Origin: Verrucomicrobiota bacterium
GTDB taxonomy: Bacteria; Verrucomicrobiota; Verrucomicrobiia; Verrucomicrobiales; DEV007
Assembly (NCBI GenBank): GCA_020630975.1
Contig: JAHDID010000013.1
Span: 62,001 to 126,000, forward strand
Direction of reading: 5' to 3'
DNA: 64,000 nt
Under the pieces are notes generated by a model, which was not told where the DNA came from, did no database searches, and saw nothing but the letters and a program-made list of their open reading frames with translations. The stretch's first letter is position 1, and each line of letters begins with the position of its first letter. This document shows positions 1-10,016 of the stretch, in pieces. The translations under genes and the position numbers were made by a program.

Positions 1-1
1 G

Positions 2-1138
2 GTATTTTCCACCAGTCAGGCAGAGCAGATCTATGTGCTAGCAGTCGATATGCCTCTGCTCGAGCCAGACCTAGCCCTTCCAGGCGTCCCGAGCATCAAT
101 GGCCGCTGGGAGCCACTCGCCGCCGTATACCCTCGAGCAGCTATGCTCCCCCTGCTAGAGAGCCAGATCGCCGCTGGCGAATACTCCCTACAGCGCCTCC
201 TAGACCTAGCCAAGCAGCAGGGCATCCTCTCTCGCCACACCGTCTCCCGCACCCAGGAGCGCTCCTACGCTAATCTCAACACCATCCAAGACCTCGCCGA
301 TATCACCGATGAAGGCCCCGGCACCACCACCCTAGTCCGCTACCGACTAGGCTCAGGCTACAGCGAGCCCGCACCCGACCACCTCGCCGTGGAGGAGCCG
401 CTCGAGATCCGTGTCAATGGCACCAGCATCGCAGTGATGATGCGTACTCCCGGGCACGATGCCGAGCTCGCCACTGGTTTTCTCTACACCGAGGGCCAGA
501 TCCGCTCCGCCTCCGAGATCCTCGATATCGAGCACTGCCCCGATGTCGATCCCGAGCAGCGTGGCAATACTCTGAATGTCCGCCTAACTGCAGGCGATGC
601 CGATCTGTCCTCTCTCACCCGACACGTCTTTACCTCTTCGAGCTGCGGTGTGTGTGGCAAAGCTACGATCGACTCTGTCTTCCAAGATTTTCCCGCTATC
701 CAGTGCGACGCCCCTGCTCCGATCGATCCCGAGATTATCCTATCTCTCCCAGCCAAACTCCGCGCCCAGCAGGAGACATTCGACAAGACCGGCGGCCTGC
801 ACGCCTCCGCCCTATTCGACCAAACGGGCGAGCTACTACTCCTGCGAGAGGATGTCGGTCGGCACAATGCACTCGACAAAGTCATCGGCCATGCCCTGCG
901 TGAGCAGCTGGATCTGCAGTCCGCTATACTGCTAGTCAGTGGGCGCATCTCATTCGAGCTCATGCAAAAGGCCCTGGCTGCCAGGGTGCCAGTCGTAGCC
1001 GGTATCTCAGCGCCCAGCAGTCTAGCTGTGGATCTGGCCCATCGAGCGGGGGTGACGCTAGTCGGCTTCCTCCGCGAGCGGGGTTTCAATCTCTACCGCC
1101 CAGAGATAGAGGGAGTGGCGGGGGGAGAAAACTCTTAG
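2..1138 (+). CDS. fdhD: MobA-like C-terminal segment fused to FdhD/NarQ sulfurtransferase, 5' truncated by window edge
   Basis: FdhD hallmark FTSSSCGVCGKATID and LLREDVGRHNALDKVIG; upstream in-frame VLAVDMPLL and NGRWEPLAAVYPRA are MobA-like; frame stays open to the left edge with no stop. Confidence 0.9.
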   Translation, partial: VFSTSQAEQIYVLAVDMPLLEPDLALPGVPSINGRWEPLAAVYPRAAMLPLLESQIAAGEYSLQRLLDLAKQQGILSRHTVSRTQERSYANLNTIQDLADITDEGPGTTTLVRYRLGSGYSEPAPDHLAVEEPLEIRVNGTSIAVMMRTPGHDAELATGFLYTEGQIRSASEILDIEHCPDVDPEQRGNTLNVRLTAGDADLSSLTRHVFTSSSCGVCGKATIDSVFQDFPAIQCDAPAPIDPEIILSLPAKLRAQQETFDKTGGLHASALFDQTGELLLLREDVGRHNALDKVIGHALREQLDLQSAILLVSGRISFELMQKALAARVPVVAGISAPSSLAVDLAHRAGVTLVGFLRERGFNLYRPEIEGVAGGENS

Positions 1139-1238
1139 GAGCCCTGTGCTATTCACACAGGGCCCCCAGAGACTTTGCAAGGTCTAACGGAACGCTCGTT
1201 AAACAATACAAACACACACACCTATGGAACGCAGGGCG

Positions 1239-1943
1239 CTAAGATTCCGTAGATTTAAATTGAGATAAAATGAATCGGGCCACATGCGGGAACACCGCGA
1301 TGCCGATAAAAGCGACTGCCAGCCCCGGTGTCAGGACGCTGCGCAGCCCCTCTTCAGACAGCTCGCGCAGGCTAGGCAGCTGCGAACCCGTGTAGACGTA
1401 GAGCACGCCTCCAGGTAGCATACTCAGCTGGCTCACCCACCAGTAAGTCCGCAGCCGGATCGGCGTGAGCCCCATCAGGATATTCGTCAGGAAAAAGGGC
1501 ATCCATGGGATAAGCCGCATGGAGAATAGATAAAATGGCCCCTCGCGCTCCAGAGCTCGATCCACCTCTGCGAGGCGATCGCCATAGCGCTCTCGGACAA
1601 AGGCCCCAAAGACAAACCGACTCATCAAAAAGGCCAAAGTCGCCCCCATAGTCGCCGCCACATTGGCCATCGGTAGGCCCAGCGCCAAGCCAAAGAGCTT
1701 GCCAGCTACCAGCGACAGCAGCCCCGCGCCCGGCATCATCATACCAGTGTGCAGAGCGTAATAGACGACGAACCCCAAGCCAAGCAGAAGCGGCCACTGT
1801 GACTTCACAGATAATAGCCGATCCTCGTATGCAACAAAGGCATCGAGAGTCAGCTGGCCACGAAAGAAATAAGCTACGGCTCCGATAGCGACGATAAGAA
1901 ATATCGTCGGCAGCAGCCTAAGCCACGAAGTCGATCGCGACAT
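1239..1943 (-). CDS. TVP38/TMEM64 (SNARE-associated/DedA-like) membrane protein
   Basis: Multi-TM protein with MRLIPWMPFFLTNILMGLTPI and GVLYVYTGSQL typical of the TVP38 family. Confidence 0.8.
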   Translation of the reverse strand: MSRSTSWLRLLPTIFLIVAIGAVAYFFRGQLTLDAFVAYEDRLLSVKSQWPLLLGLGFVVYYALHTGMMMPGAGLLSLVAGKLFGLALGLPMANVAATMGATLAFLMSRFVFGAFVRERYGDRLAEVDRALEREGPFYLFSMRLIPWMPFFLTNILMGLTPIRLRTYWWVSQLSMLPGGVLYVYTGSQLPSLRELSEEGLRSVLTPGLAVAFIGIAVFPHVARFILSQFKSTES

Positions 1944-1955
1944 ATGCTACCTCGA

Positions 1956-2495
1956 TCACTCGAGTGCTCCCTCACTCACAATCGCCATCACGATGGCAAA
2001 GATCATGAAACCACCAACAAGCACACTCAATGCGATACCGACATACCCAGTGATCAGACCCGCAGTAGCTAGTCCATCGCCCCCTAGCCCCGGATTCTCA
2101 GCGATCTTTTTCTTCGACTTGTGGCCACAGATCACAGCCGCTATCCCAGGAAACAAGCCTATACCATATCCACATGTCATAAGCACAGCGAAGATACCAC
2201 AGATCAAAGCAGCGATGCTCAGACCATCAGTAGGATTTGCAGCAGGCGCTGGCGTAGGCGCAACTCCAGCTGGCGATACTACATAGGGCGATTGGGCATT
2301 AGTAGCGCCCGGGGAGCTAGCCTCGATAAAAGCCGCCGGCTTCACATTCGATGCAGGCTGCCAGTCAGCCATCGACTCATTCCAGACTAGCGTAGTCCGC
2401 AGAATCTTTCCCCCATGGATCAGTTGTTCGAATTCTTCTTCTTCGAATGCGATCTGCTCCTTATTAGCGTCTGCGTAATACCACTGCATCTTCAC
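1956..2495 (-). CDS. GYF_2-like N-terminal domain plus DUF4190-like TM protein
   Basis: N-term MQWYYADANKEQIAFEEEEFEQLIHGGKI...W; C-term glycine-rich two-TM segment. Confidence 0.7.
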   Translation of the reverse strand: MKMQWYYADANKEQIAFEEEEFEQLIHGGKILRTTLVWNESMADWQPASNVKPAAFIEASSPGATNAQSPYVVSPAGVAPTPAPAANPTDGLSIAALICGIFAVLMTCGYGIGLFPGIAAVICGHKSKKKIAENPGLGGDGLATAGLITGYVGIALSVLVGGFMIFAIVMAIVSEGALE

Positions 2496-2544
2496 GTTTT
2501 AGCATCACAAGACAATCCCGTCTAGCCCGCATTTCCGAGCGACA

Positions 2545-3915
2545 CTATTGGTTTGGCCCAGCGAAGTCCGCGAAAATCACATTGGCAGGTCCGGCACCAT
2601 CATCCTGCTCATCGGTATCCGCCAGCTGCCCCTCCAGTGCCGTCTCAGCCAATTCCTGCACAGCCCCCTCCACATCGTCGATAGCGATCCGATGGCGAAA
2701 CTCGACAGGTATCGCATCGACCACCGCCTTCAGCAGGCTTTCCTCCCACCGGTATTGCTCATCCTCCAGAGAGGTGACGATCTCGGTGATCAGTCCTGGC
2801 ATCAGCACCTGCGCCTCGTACGTCAGCTGAATCTCAAACTCCATGGCGTATGCCTCCAGTGCCGCATACGTCACCTCACTGTCCACTCGCACTCGCTCAG
2901 GCAGATACTGGCAGTGAGCCGCCATGTCTTTAAATGCCTGCCGCACAGCAGCCGTGTCGCAGCAATTATCCTCCTCGCCACCATAGATCACCGGATCACA
3001 TGGGCAGCGGGAGCCGATCAGCCCCTCGCGCATGCATACCGCGGATTTCGGGTAATACGGGCGGTCATGTGGCCGCTCTTTGGCCACCAATGGCGTCGGC
3101 ATATAGAAAGAACCTACCTCCCAAGTCTCATCATGTAGCGGATAGCTGACTAGCTCCTCCAGCTCGGGGTCCAGATCCGGATCCACCGTGAGTGGAGCCA
3201 GACACTCAGATGGCAGCACCTCCATCTTCACCTGCCAATCAGCAGCACATGGAGGGCCCGGCTGGCCATCGACCGCCGAAAAAATCGGTATCCCCGGCAT
3301 CTCACCAAAGGGATTGTCCCACTGGTAGAAATTCTTTCTCTGCGGCAGGATCTCCTCGTAGAAGCGGAAAAATAGACGAAACACGCGGACCATATAATCC
3401 GCCTCGCCTTGATCGAGAAACCAGGGGAAGAAACCCGGCAGATAAGAGCGAAAGCACGGCAATCCCTTTTGCAGCTTCAGTTTCTTTGCTTTCGGGAAAT
3501 ACTTTTCAAAGCAGGATGCATCTTCATCTGCAGCGTCCTCAGTATCCAGAAATTCACACTCCAGTAGGCGTATCTCTGCCAGCCCCGGCACCATGTCGAC
3601 ATCGATACCACGAAAGGCATTTTGCCAAAAAATCGTGCCCTCGGGCGGCATATGGCAATGGATCGCAAAAACCCCTTCAGTACCACCGAGCACCGACACC
3701 AGATACAGCGATCGACACTCCGGGTCGCGGATACCGAACAACTCATTATCCGCCATCATCTGCCATGGCTCCAACTGACGAAATCGCACAGCCAGCTCCA
3801 TCAGCTCACGCCACGTGTTTGCTGAGACTGCCGGTAAAGCGGGCTCTGGAAACTGGCCCATATCCGCGCTGTGATCTGGCCTCGGCAAAAAACCTTCCTC
3901 TGGGTAAGTACCCAT
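2545..3915 (-). CDS. Uncharacterised protein with DUF6930/DUF7309-like regions
   Basis: Long ORF; SRCPCDPVIYGGEEDNCC and LPERVRVDSEVTYAALEAYAMEFEIQL resemble this uncharacterised group. Confidence 0.6.
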   Translation of the reverse strand: MGTYPEEGFLPRPDHSADMGQFPEPALPAVSANTWRELMELAVRFRQLEPWQMMADNELFGIRDPECRSLYLVSVLGGTEGVFAIHCHMPPEGTIFWQNAFRGIDVDMVPGLAEIRLLECEFLDTEDAADEDASCFEKYFPKAKKLKLQKGLPCFRSYLPGFFPWFLDQGEADYMVRVFRLFFRFYEEILPQRKNFYQWDNPFGEMPGIPIFSAVDGQPGPPCAADWQVKMEVLPSECLAPLTVDPDLDPELEELVSYPLHDETWEVGSFYMPTPLVAKERPHDRPYYPKSAVCMREGLIGSRCPCDPVIYGGEEDNCCDTAAVRQAFKDMAAHCQYLPERVRVDSEVTYAALEAYAMEFEIQLTYEAQVLMPGLITEIVTSLEDEQYRWEESLLKAVVDAIPVEFRHRIAIDDVEGAVQELAETALEGQLADTDEQDDGAGPANVIFADFAGPNQ

Positions 3916-4120
3916 ACATTTCTGTAAACACGGATAAGTGTAACTTCAAGCTATCTTAAGTAGAATTTTCATAAATAATTCACCACCCAAAATGCCCTCA
4001 AAATGCCCTATCTCCTAAACAACCGGTTTATTCATTCCCTACAGTGGCAGTCACCTCAACACGCTGAAAACGTAGCTTTCGAGGATATCCCTCACTATCA
4101 TTATCGGTAATCAACCCCAA

Positions 4121-4942
4121 TCAAGATCGCTTCGGTGTCGCCAGTGTGCGTCCTGTACGATAGTAGGTAGCTCCTAGCTCGACGGGATCGCAGCGAAATC
4201 TGCGAAAGACTTTCTCCGCGAGTTCCATTTGCTCTTCGGGTAGCTCACTGGATGGGCCTGCGTTCTGTTTTGGCGGTATCACCACGGTGTCGCCGGCAGA
4301 CTCTATACCTAGATCCTCCAATAATTGACTAGCCCCCTCTGGCTTGATCAGTTCCTCTAACCACACGGTATGGAAATGGATGTTTGCGGTATCCTCGGTG
4401 AGCAGCCGGTAATACTCCTGGCGCGCGAATACCTCGTACACATACCATAGCGCATTGCCGAATAATCCACACTGCTGAAAGGGCTTGGCATCGACGATGG
4501 TATTGGGGTAGCGCGAGTCGAGGGTGAATAGCCAGGTGAACCCGGGATTGGAAAAATCGTGCCGGTTGATATAGCTGCGATAGATCTTAAATATGTCCCG
4601 CTTTAGAGCGATCAAATGGATCTCGGAATCGCTAGGCAAATGGTAGAGATTCTCTACCAGCCCGGCTTTGGCCAAGACATGGGAAATCTCGATAAAAGTC
4701 TCTTGCTGAGTCGCCGCATCTAGGGACAACTTATGCTGCCAAAACGCCTGCACGGGCGGTACATTGCCGACGAAGTTGAAGGCAGTCGAGTGAGCACTAT
4801 CCGGGCAATTAATGCCCATATAGGGAAACCCTAAGCGCTCGTGTAGCACGGTCGCATTGGCGACATTAGCCTTTAGCAACTCGGTGAGAAAGACGGTACC
4901 ACTGCGTCCAGTGGTAATGGAGTAGACAAACTTGCTGGGCAT
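4121..4942 (-). CDS. Sulfotransferase-like P-loop protein
   Basis: N-term YSITTGRSGTVFLTELL resembles a PAPS-binding P-loop. Confidence 0.6.
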   Translation of the reverse strand: MPSKFVYSITTGRSGTVFLTELLKANVANATVLHERLGFPYMGINCPDSAHSTAFNFVGNVPPVQAFWQHKLSLDAATQQETFIEISHVLAKAGLVENLYHLPSDSEIHLIALKRDIFKIYRSYINRHDFSNPGFTWLFTLDSRYPNTIVDAKPFQQCGLFGNALWYVYEVFARQEYYRLLTEDTANIHFHTVWLEELIKPEGASQLLEDLGIESAGDTVVIPPKQNAGPSSELPEEQMELAEKVFRRFRCDPVELGATYYRTGRTLATPKRS

Positions 4943-5015
4943 GAGGGTTTTTGGGTCGGTAGCGATGTGACAAAACTCGTCAAATCGCAGCCGACTCTAC
5001 ACCCAAACCAGCCAT

Positions 5016-5768
5016 TTAGCTAACAGCCTCGCGTGCTGAAGCTATCGCATAATCGCGATTGAGCTTGGAGATGACATCGGCGCTGATCTCTTTCGGACAG
5101 GCAGCCTCGCACTCGTATTGGTTAGTGCAGTTGCCAAAGCCTTCGGCATCCATCTGACGGACCATGGCCAGCACGCGCTTGTCCTTCTCTGGCTCGCCCT
5201 GCGGTAGCAGATTGAGGTGCGCCGCCTTGGCTCCCGTAAAGAGCATGGCACTGGCATTTTTACAGCTAGCCACACAGGCACCACAGCCGATACAAGCCGC
5301 CGCGTCGAATGCCGCATCGGCTTTGTCTTTCGGGATAGGCACGGAGTTCGCATCCACAGCAGAGCCGGTGCGTACCTCCACATAGCCGCCCGCAGCGATG
5401 ATGCGATCGAAGGCACTACGGTCTACGACCAGATCTTTCACCACAGGGAAAGCCTTGGCGCGGAATGGCTCGATCCAGATGGTGTCTCCATCGTTGAATT
5501 TACGCATGTGCACCTGACAGGTGGTGATACCACGCTCTTTCGAGTGAGGTACACCATTGATATTCAGTGAGCACATACCACAGATGCCCTCGCGGCAGTC
5601 GTGGTCGAAGTGAATCGGCTCGCCACCATCTTCGATGATCTGCTCATTCACGATGTCGATCATCTCGAGAAAGGAAGCCTCCTCGGGGATGTCTTTTGCA
5701 TCGTAGTCGACGATCGTTCCGCGATCGTCTGCGTGAGCTTGGCGCCATACTTTGAGCTTCAGATTCAT
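5016..5768 (-). CDS. sdhB: Succinate dehydrogenase/fumarate reductase iron-sulfur subunit
   Basis: [30 protein letters not shown] and [13 protein letters not shown] cysteine motifs. Confidence 0.97.
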   Translation of the reverse strand: MNLKLKVWRQAHADDRGTIVDYDAKDIPEEASFLEMIDIVNEQIIEDGGEPIHFDHDCREGICGMCSLNINGVPHSKERGITTCQVHMRKFNDGDTIWIEPFRAKAFPVVKDLVVDRSAFDRIIAAGGYVEVRTGSAVDANSVPIPKDKADAAFDAAACIGCGACVASCKNASAMLFTGAKAAHLNLLPQGEPEKDKRVLAMVRQMDAEGFGNCTNQYECEAACPKEISADVISKLNRDYAIASAREAVS

Positions 5769-5806
5769 ATGTGGAAAAGAATTAGCGGGTTAAAAAATAT
5801 AGCTCC

Positions 5807-7783
5807 TTACTTGTAGCTACGCACGGATGGTTTCACGAACTCGTAGTTGAGATCTTCTTTGTGGAGCTCTGGCTTGTTACCAGGCCCCTTGTCCTCCCAA
5901 GCAGCAGCGTACATGAACTCTTCGTCACGACGCTTGGCTTCGCCAGGATTGGTAAAGCCGCTCTGCACCTCTGGATCATCCTCGGTGAACTGGTACTCTT
6001 CGCGGAAGTGGCCACCACAGCTTTCTTCGCGGTTGAGCGCATCGTGACAAGTCATCTCAGCAAAGTCGATGAAGTCCTGCACACGGTAGGCTTTCTCCAG
6101 CTCCATATTCAGTGCGCCAGCGCTACCGGGGATACGGACATTCTCGTGAAATTCTTCGCGGATTTGTGGGATCTTATCGATCGCCTCTTCGAGCCCCTCT
6201 TTGCTGCGCGACATACCGCACTTATCCCAAGTGAGTAGACCCAGCTCGCGGTGAAAGCTATCGACTGTGCGCTTACCTTTCTCGCCGACTTTCATCAGGC
6301 CATCGAGACGCTCTGTGACTTTCTCCTCAGCTTCTTTGAACTCAGGCATGTCCGTACTGATCGATCCCGGAGTCTCATTGACGAGGTAGCTCGGTAGCGT
6401 CGATGGGATGACGAAGTAGCCATCGGCCAAGCCCTGCATGAGCGCCGAAGCTCCAAGACGGTTGGCACCGTGGTCGGAGAAATTCGCCTCTCCCAGCACG
6501 TGTAGACCTGGCACGTTGGACATGAGATTGTAGTCCACCCAGAGCCCACCCATGGTGTAGTGCACCGCAGGGTAGATCTTCATCGGCATGCTGTAGGGAT
6601 CTTCACCCGAGATCTTCTCATACATGGTGAAAAGGTTGCCATAGCGGGCCTTGATAGTGTCGGCACCGAGGCGCTCGATCGAATCGCGGAAGTCGAGGTA
6701 GACACCGAGACCAGTCTTGGCCACACCGCGGCCTTCATCGCAGGCCTCTTTGGCCGAGCGAGATGAGATATCGCGTGGCGCTAGGTTGCCGAAAGAGGGG
6801 TATTTCCGCTCGAGATAGTAGTCGCGATCCTCATCGCGCACATCGGCGGCACGCATAGTGCCCTCGCGCAGCTTGGCGGCGATGTCTGCCGACTTTGGCA
6901 CCCAGATACGACCATCGTTTCGCAGCGACTCAGACATGAGCGTGAGCTTGCTCTGGTAGTCACCACTCACCGGGATACAGGTCGGGTGGATCTGTGTATA
7001 ACATGGATTGGCGAAGTAAGCACCCTGCTTGTAGGCGCGGAAGGCGGCCATCACATTGCAGCCCATCGCATTGGTCGATAGGTAAAAGACATTGCCGTAG
7101 CCACCGCTGGCTAGAATCACACAATCCGCCGAGTGACGCTCGATCTTACCCGTCTGCAGATTTCGGACGATGATGCCTTTGGCATGGCCGTTGACCTTTA
7201 CCAGATCCATCATCTCGGTGCGTGGGTACATCTGCACGCCACCACGGGCCACCTCTTTCTCCAGCGCCTGGTAGCAGCCGATCAGCAGCTGCTGCCCGGT
7301 CTGACCTCTAGCGTAGAAAGTCCGGCTCACCTGAGCACCACCGAAAGAGCGGTTGGCCAGTAGACCGCCATACTCGCGAGCGAAAGGCACCCCCTGAGCG
7401 ACACACTGGTCGATGATGTTGGTCGAGACTTCTGCCAGGCGGTGCACATTGGCCTCGCGAGAGCGGAAGTCGCCACCTTTGATCGTGTCGTAGAAAAGGC
7501 GCCAGACCGAGTCACCATCGTTCTGGTAGTTTTTCGCAGCATTGATGCCGCCCTGAGCAGCGATCGAGTGCGCGCGGCGAGGGCTGTCCTGATAGCAGAA
7601 ACACTTCACCTGATATCCCAGCTCGGATAGAGTCGCAGCGGCAGAGCCACCGGCTAGACCTGAGCCGACCACGATCACTGAAAATTTCCGTTTATTGGCC
7701 GGATTGATCAGTGGCGCATTCGCTTTGTAGTCGGTCCACTTCATGTCGATCGGACCCGATGGTATTGCAGAGTTGAGTGCCAT
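5807..7783 (-). CDS. sdhA: Succinate dehydrogenase flavoprotein subunit
   Basis: FAD motif [62 protein letters not shown]. Confidence 0.97.
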   Translation of the reverse strand: MALNSAIPSGPIDMKWTDYKANAPLINPANKRKFSVIVVGSGLAGGSAAATLSELGYQVKCFCYQDSPRRAHSIAAQGGINAAKNYQNDGDSVWRLFYDTIKGGDFRSREANVHRLAEVSTNIIDQCVAQGVPFAREYGGLLANRSFGGAQVSRTFYARGQTGQQLLIGCYQALEKEVARGGVQMYPRTEMMDLVKVNGHAKGIIVRNLQTGKIERHSADCVILASGGYGNVFYLSTNAMGCNVMAAFRAYKQGAYFANPCYTQIHPTCIPVSGDYQSKLTLMSESLRNDGRIWVPKSADIAAKLREGTMRAADVRDEDRDYYLERKYPSFGNLAPRDISSRSAKEACDEGRGVAKTGLGVYLDFRDSIERLGADTIKARYGNLFTMYEKISGEDPYSMPMKIYPAVHYTMGGLWVDYNLMSNVPGLHVLGEANFSDHGANRLGASALMQGLADGYFVIPSTLPSYLVNETPGSISTDMPEFKEAEEKVTERLDGLMKVGEKGKRTVDSFHRELGLLTWDKCGMSRSKEGLEEAIDKIPQIREEFHENVRIPGSAGALNMELEKAYRVQDFIDFAEMTCHDALNREESCGGHFREEYQFTEDDPEVQSGFTNPGEAKRRDEEFMYAAAWEDKGPGNKPELHKEDLNYEFVKPSVRSYK

Positions 7784-7799
7784 ATGTCTAAAAGCTGTT

Positions 7800-7836
7800 T
7801 TGTACCCTATTCAGTCTGGATTGTACCCTATTGAAT
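7800..7836 (+). repeat. Paired 16-bp repeat, copy 1: TTGTACCCTATTCAGT-CTGGA-TTGTACCCTATTGAAT
   Basis: Read directly; 21-bp start-to-start; intergenic between sdhC and sdhA. Confidence 0.95.
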
Positions 7837-7843
7837 TTCTTCT

Positions 7844-8602
7844 TTAATGCTTATCACTGGTGGAGCTAGCCTCCACAGCACTCTGGCTGTGGCCTGCATC
7901 CAGCCCTGGATCCTTGACGATGCCGAAAAGAATGGTGAGCGGGATCACGAGGAAGCCCAACCATAATACGACTGTGATCCCCCAACTGAGCGCACGAGTT
8001 GCTCCGGCAGTCTTGCGAGTGCGCAGACCGAGAGTCTGAAAGATCGAAGCGATGCCGTGACTGAGGTGCGAACACAGCAGCGTGATAGCGACCACGTAGA
8101 AAAGCGACACCACTGGGCCACCAAAACCTTTGATGACCATGCCATAGACATCGTGGTGACCAGCAGCGTCTTTCATCTCAGCTAGCTCTGGGTCGATACG
8201 CACGGTGAAGTGCAGGATGTGAAAGATGATGAATGCGAGGATGACCAATCCGCTGATGATCATCATGCGAGAGCTGCGACTGGCTGCCTGAGTCGCGCCG
8301 TGAGCATAGCGCTCCTTGCGCGCAGCGCGGTTTTGAGCCGTAAGGGCGATGGTAGCGAAGACGTGCAGCACCAAAGAGACCAACAGACCGATCCTGGCGA
8401 TCCAGATACCCGCGCCGTGCAGCATGTGGTGCAGGAAGTAAGCGTATTCATTCAGAGCCTCGCGGCCTGCAAAAAGCAGGAGGTTTCCAGCCATATGACC
8501 CACCAAGAAACCAACCAATAGAAGGCCAGTGACGGCGACCACGATCTTTTTACCAATCGACGACTGCCAGAACAGCGAAACGGAATTTATCAGCCCTTTC
8601 AT
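7844..8602 (-). CDS. sdhC: Succinate dehydrogenase cytochrome b558 subunit
   Basis: Five-TM b558-family protein upstream of sdhA; SIGKKIVVAVTGLLLVGFLVGHMAGNLLLF. Confidence 0.92.
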   Translation of the reverse strand: MKGLINSVSLFWQSSIGKKIVVAVTGLLLVGFLVGHMAGNLLLFAGREALNEYAYFLHHMLHGAGIWIARIGLLVSLVLHVFATIALTAQNRAARKERYAHGATQAASRSSRMMIISGLVILAFIIFHILHFTVRIDPELAEMKDAAGHHDVYGMVIKGFGGPVVSLFYVVAITLLCSHLSHGIASIFQTLGLRTRKTAGATRALSWGITVVLWLGFLVIPLTILFGIVKDPGLDAGHSQSAVEASSTSDKH

Positions 8603-8774
8603 TAAATTTTACTCTGAGATACGAAATGTCGCTGCTACGGGACTCCCTATTGGCAGGGTTTCAACTCGAAAAACCACCAAGCCCCCACTCTTATTCCCCA
8701 AACCACTGACTCGCGACTTTTTTCAAAAAAATGGTTGCAGACCATTCTCATTATTGTTAATCAAAGTTAATAGT

Positions 8775-9200
8775 ATGGAACACAAGACTGTCAAAAAGCA
8801 TGTGAATCAGGTATTAACTGACATTTACAGTAAGTTACCTTCTGATCGCATCAACTCCCGGATGGTAACAAACGCCAGCATTCGCTTCTCTGGTCCAAGT
8901 GGACTCATCGGCTATGGCCGCACCAGCACTCAACCGAAAGTCGAAAACGGAGTCGATACACCCCTAGCCCTCTACCTCTACCTCGGTGCCAAGCCGGACA
9001 ATGTGGTGGATCTCAGCAAAGGAGAGGTGAAGAGAGCTGATATTTTCCGCGATAAACTGCTCCCCTGCGAAGTCGTAGAAGGTGAAATGCAGTGGCTCAG
9101 CGAGGAATCAGGCCAGCTACTGATGACCAGCGAGGTGGTCGATAGCTATCTCGAATCCATCTCGGCGCTGTTTGAAGATCGCGCCAAGATGGCAGCCTAG
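8775..9200 (+). CDS. Hypothetical protein (about 141 aa)
   Basis: ATG at 8775 within the longer 8529-9200 ORF; clean downstream terminator; the N-terminal extension overlaps the sdhC start. Confidence 0.65.
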   Translation: MEHKTVKKHVNQVLTDIYSKLPSDRINSRMVTNASIRFSGPSGLIGYGRTSTQPKVENGVDTPLALYLYLGAKPDNVVDLSKGEVKRADIFRDKLLPCEVVEGEMQWLSEESGQLLMTSEVVDSYLESISALFEDRAKMAA

Positions 9201-9240
9201 ACCACACACCACGGTTCATTAGATTTTCCATTGTACACAG

Positions 9241-9274
9241 AAGCGGCCACCTATCAGGTTGGCCGCTTTTTTGT
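9241..9274 (+). terminator. Rho-independent terminator
   Basis: AGCGGCCA...TGGCCGCT followed by TTTTTT. Confidence 0.85.
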
Positions 9275-9327
9275 GCGAACAACAATCTATCAGACCTCTC
9301 CCTAGAACCAGGATACACCAGGGCACG

Positions 9328-9358
9328 AAAAAGCCCCTCCTGACCAGGGAGGGGCTTC
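9328..9358 (-). terminator. Rho-independent terminator (minus strand)
   Basis: Minus strand AAGCCCCTCC..GGAGGGGCTTTTTCG. Confidence 0.85.
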
Positions 9359-9490
9359 GAGTTTCGAGTTAATCAAAACATGACCAAATAAACGTCTCGC
9401 GTGCCATGATTCAAATTACCGAAACAGCACAGATGCTCACTCAAGCCATCTGCACTGGGGCGTTATTAGTGCTTCGTGGTACGAAACGTC
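9328..9490 (-). ncRNA. Candidate small RNA, about 160 nt
   Basis: Minus-strand TTGACA-N17-TATTTT at 9525-9497, then structured non-coding sequence ending at the 9328-9358 terminator. Confidence 0.45.
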
Positions 9491-9496
9491 ACCAGA

Positions 9497-9525
9497 AAAA
9501 TAAGGACATTGGGTATTAATGTCAA
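9497..9525 (-). promoter_or_regulatory. Sigma70-like promoter: -35 TTGACA, 17-nt spacer, -10 TATTTT
   Basis: Reverse complement of 9497-9525 read directly. Confidence 0.55.
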
Positions 9526-9556
9526 ACAAATTTGAAAGAAATCTTAATATTGATTC

Positions 9557-10006
9557 TTACTTGGAATCTTCACTTAGCATAAGACGCCAGTTTCCTTTTA
9601 GTAGGTAGACTGGGTCCAATCCAGCTAGCTCGCGCAGGGTCTTGGCAACTTCCCGGCTCTTCTCGCAGCGGTTGCCATCGCAGTAGACGATGACTGGGTG
9701 GCCCATGGCATTTTGCAACGTGTCTTGCTGCTCAAAAATACTTTCTGCCAGATTGCCCGCATCCAGGCAGATCGCTCCCGGGTAGTGAGCCTCCTCGTAC
9801 TTAGCCAGCGGTCGCGCATCGACCCACAGCACACTGCCCTCCCCTACCAGTTGCTTAGCTTTCTCTAGATCGATCTGCCAGCGCACCACATCGTCTGGCA
9901 GCACTTGATACCAGCTAGGCCGCTTGGGGTGAAAGAAGGCACACAGGGTCGCACAGAGCAGAGCGATGCCCAAGACGATGGCGGCTTCTTTGATGATCGG
10001 TTTCAT
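9557..10006 (-). CDS. Membrane-anchored rhodanese-like domain protein
   Basis: VLWVDARPLAKYEEAHYPGAICL and VIVYCDGNRCEKSREVAKTL. Confidence 0.85.
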   Translation of the reverse strand: MKPIIKEAAIVLGIALLCATLCAFFHPKRPSWYQVLPDDVVRWQIDLEKAKQLVGEGSVLWVDARPLAKYEEAHYPGAICLDAGNLAESIFEQQDTLQNAMGHPVIVYCDGNRCEKSREVAKTLRELAGLDPVYLLKGNWRLMLSEDSK

Positions 10007-10016
10007 CTCAACTCAC

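Noticed and set aside
484-1089. 201-aa minus-strand ORF
   Set aside because: Antisense to the FdhD domain; Arg/Ser-rich shadow frame.
1141-1163. Hairpin GCCCTGTG-CTATTCA-CACAGGGC between convergent genes
   Set aside because: Perfect 8-bp stem but no U-tract on either strand; not called a terminator.
3192-3959. 255-aa plus-strand ORF
   Set aside because: Antisense to the 2545-3915 gene, low-complexity Pro/Arg/Ser translation, no domain.
7800-7836. Paired 16-mers as a CRISPR fragment
   Set aside because: Only two units per locus, 5-nt spacers, no cas genes; not CRISPR.
8529-8774. N-terminal extension of the 8529-9200 ORF
   Set aside because: Overlaps the sdhC start and lacks coding character; ATG at 8775 is a better start.
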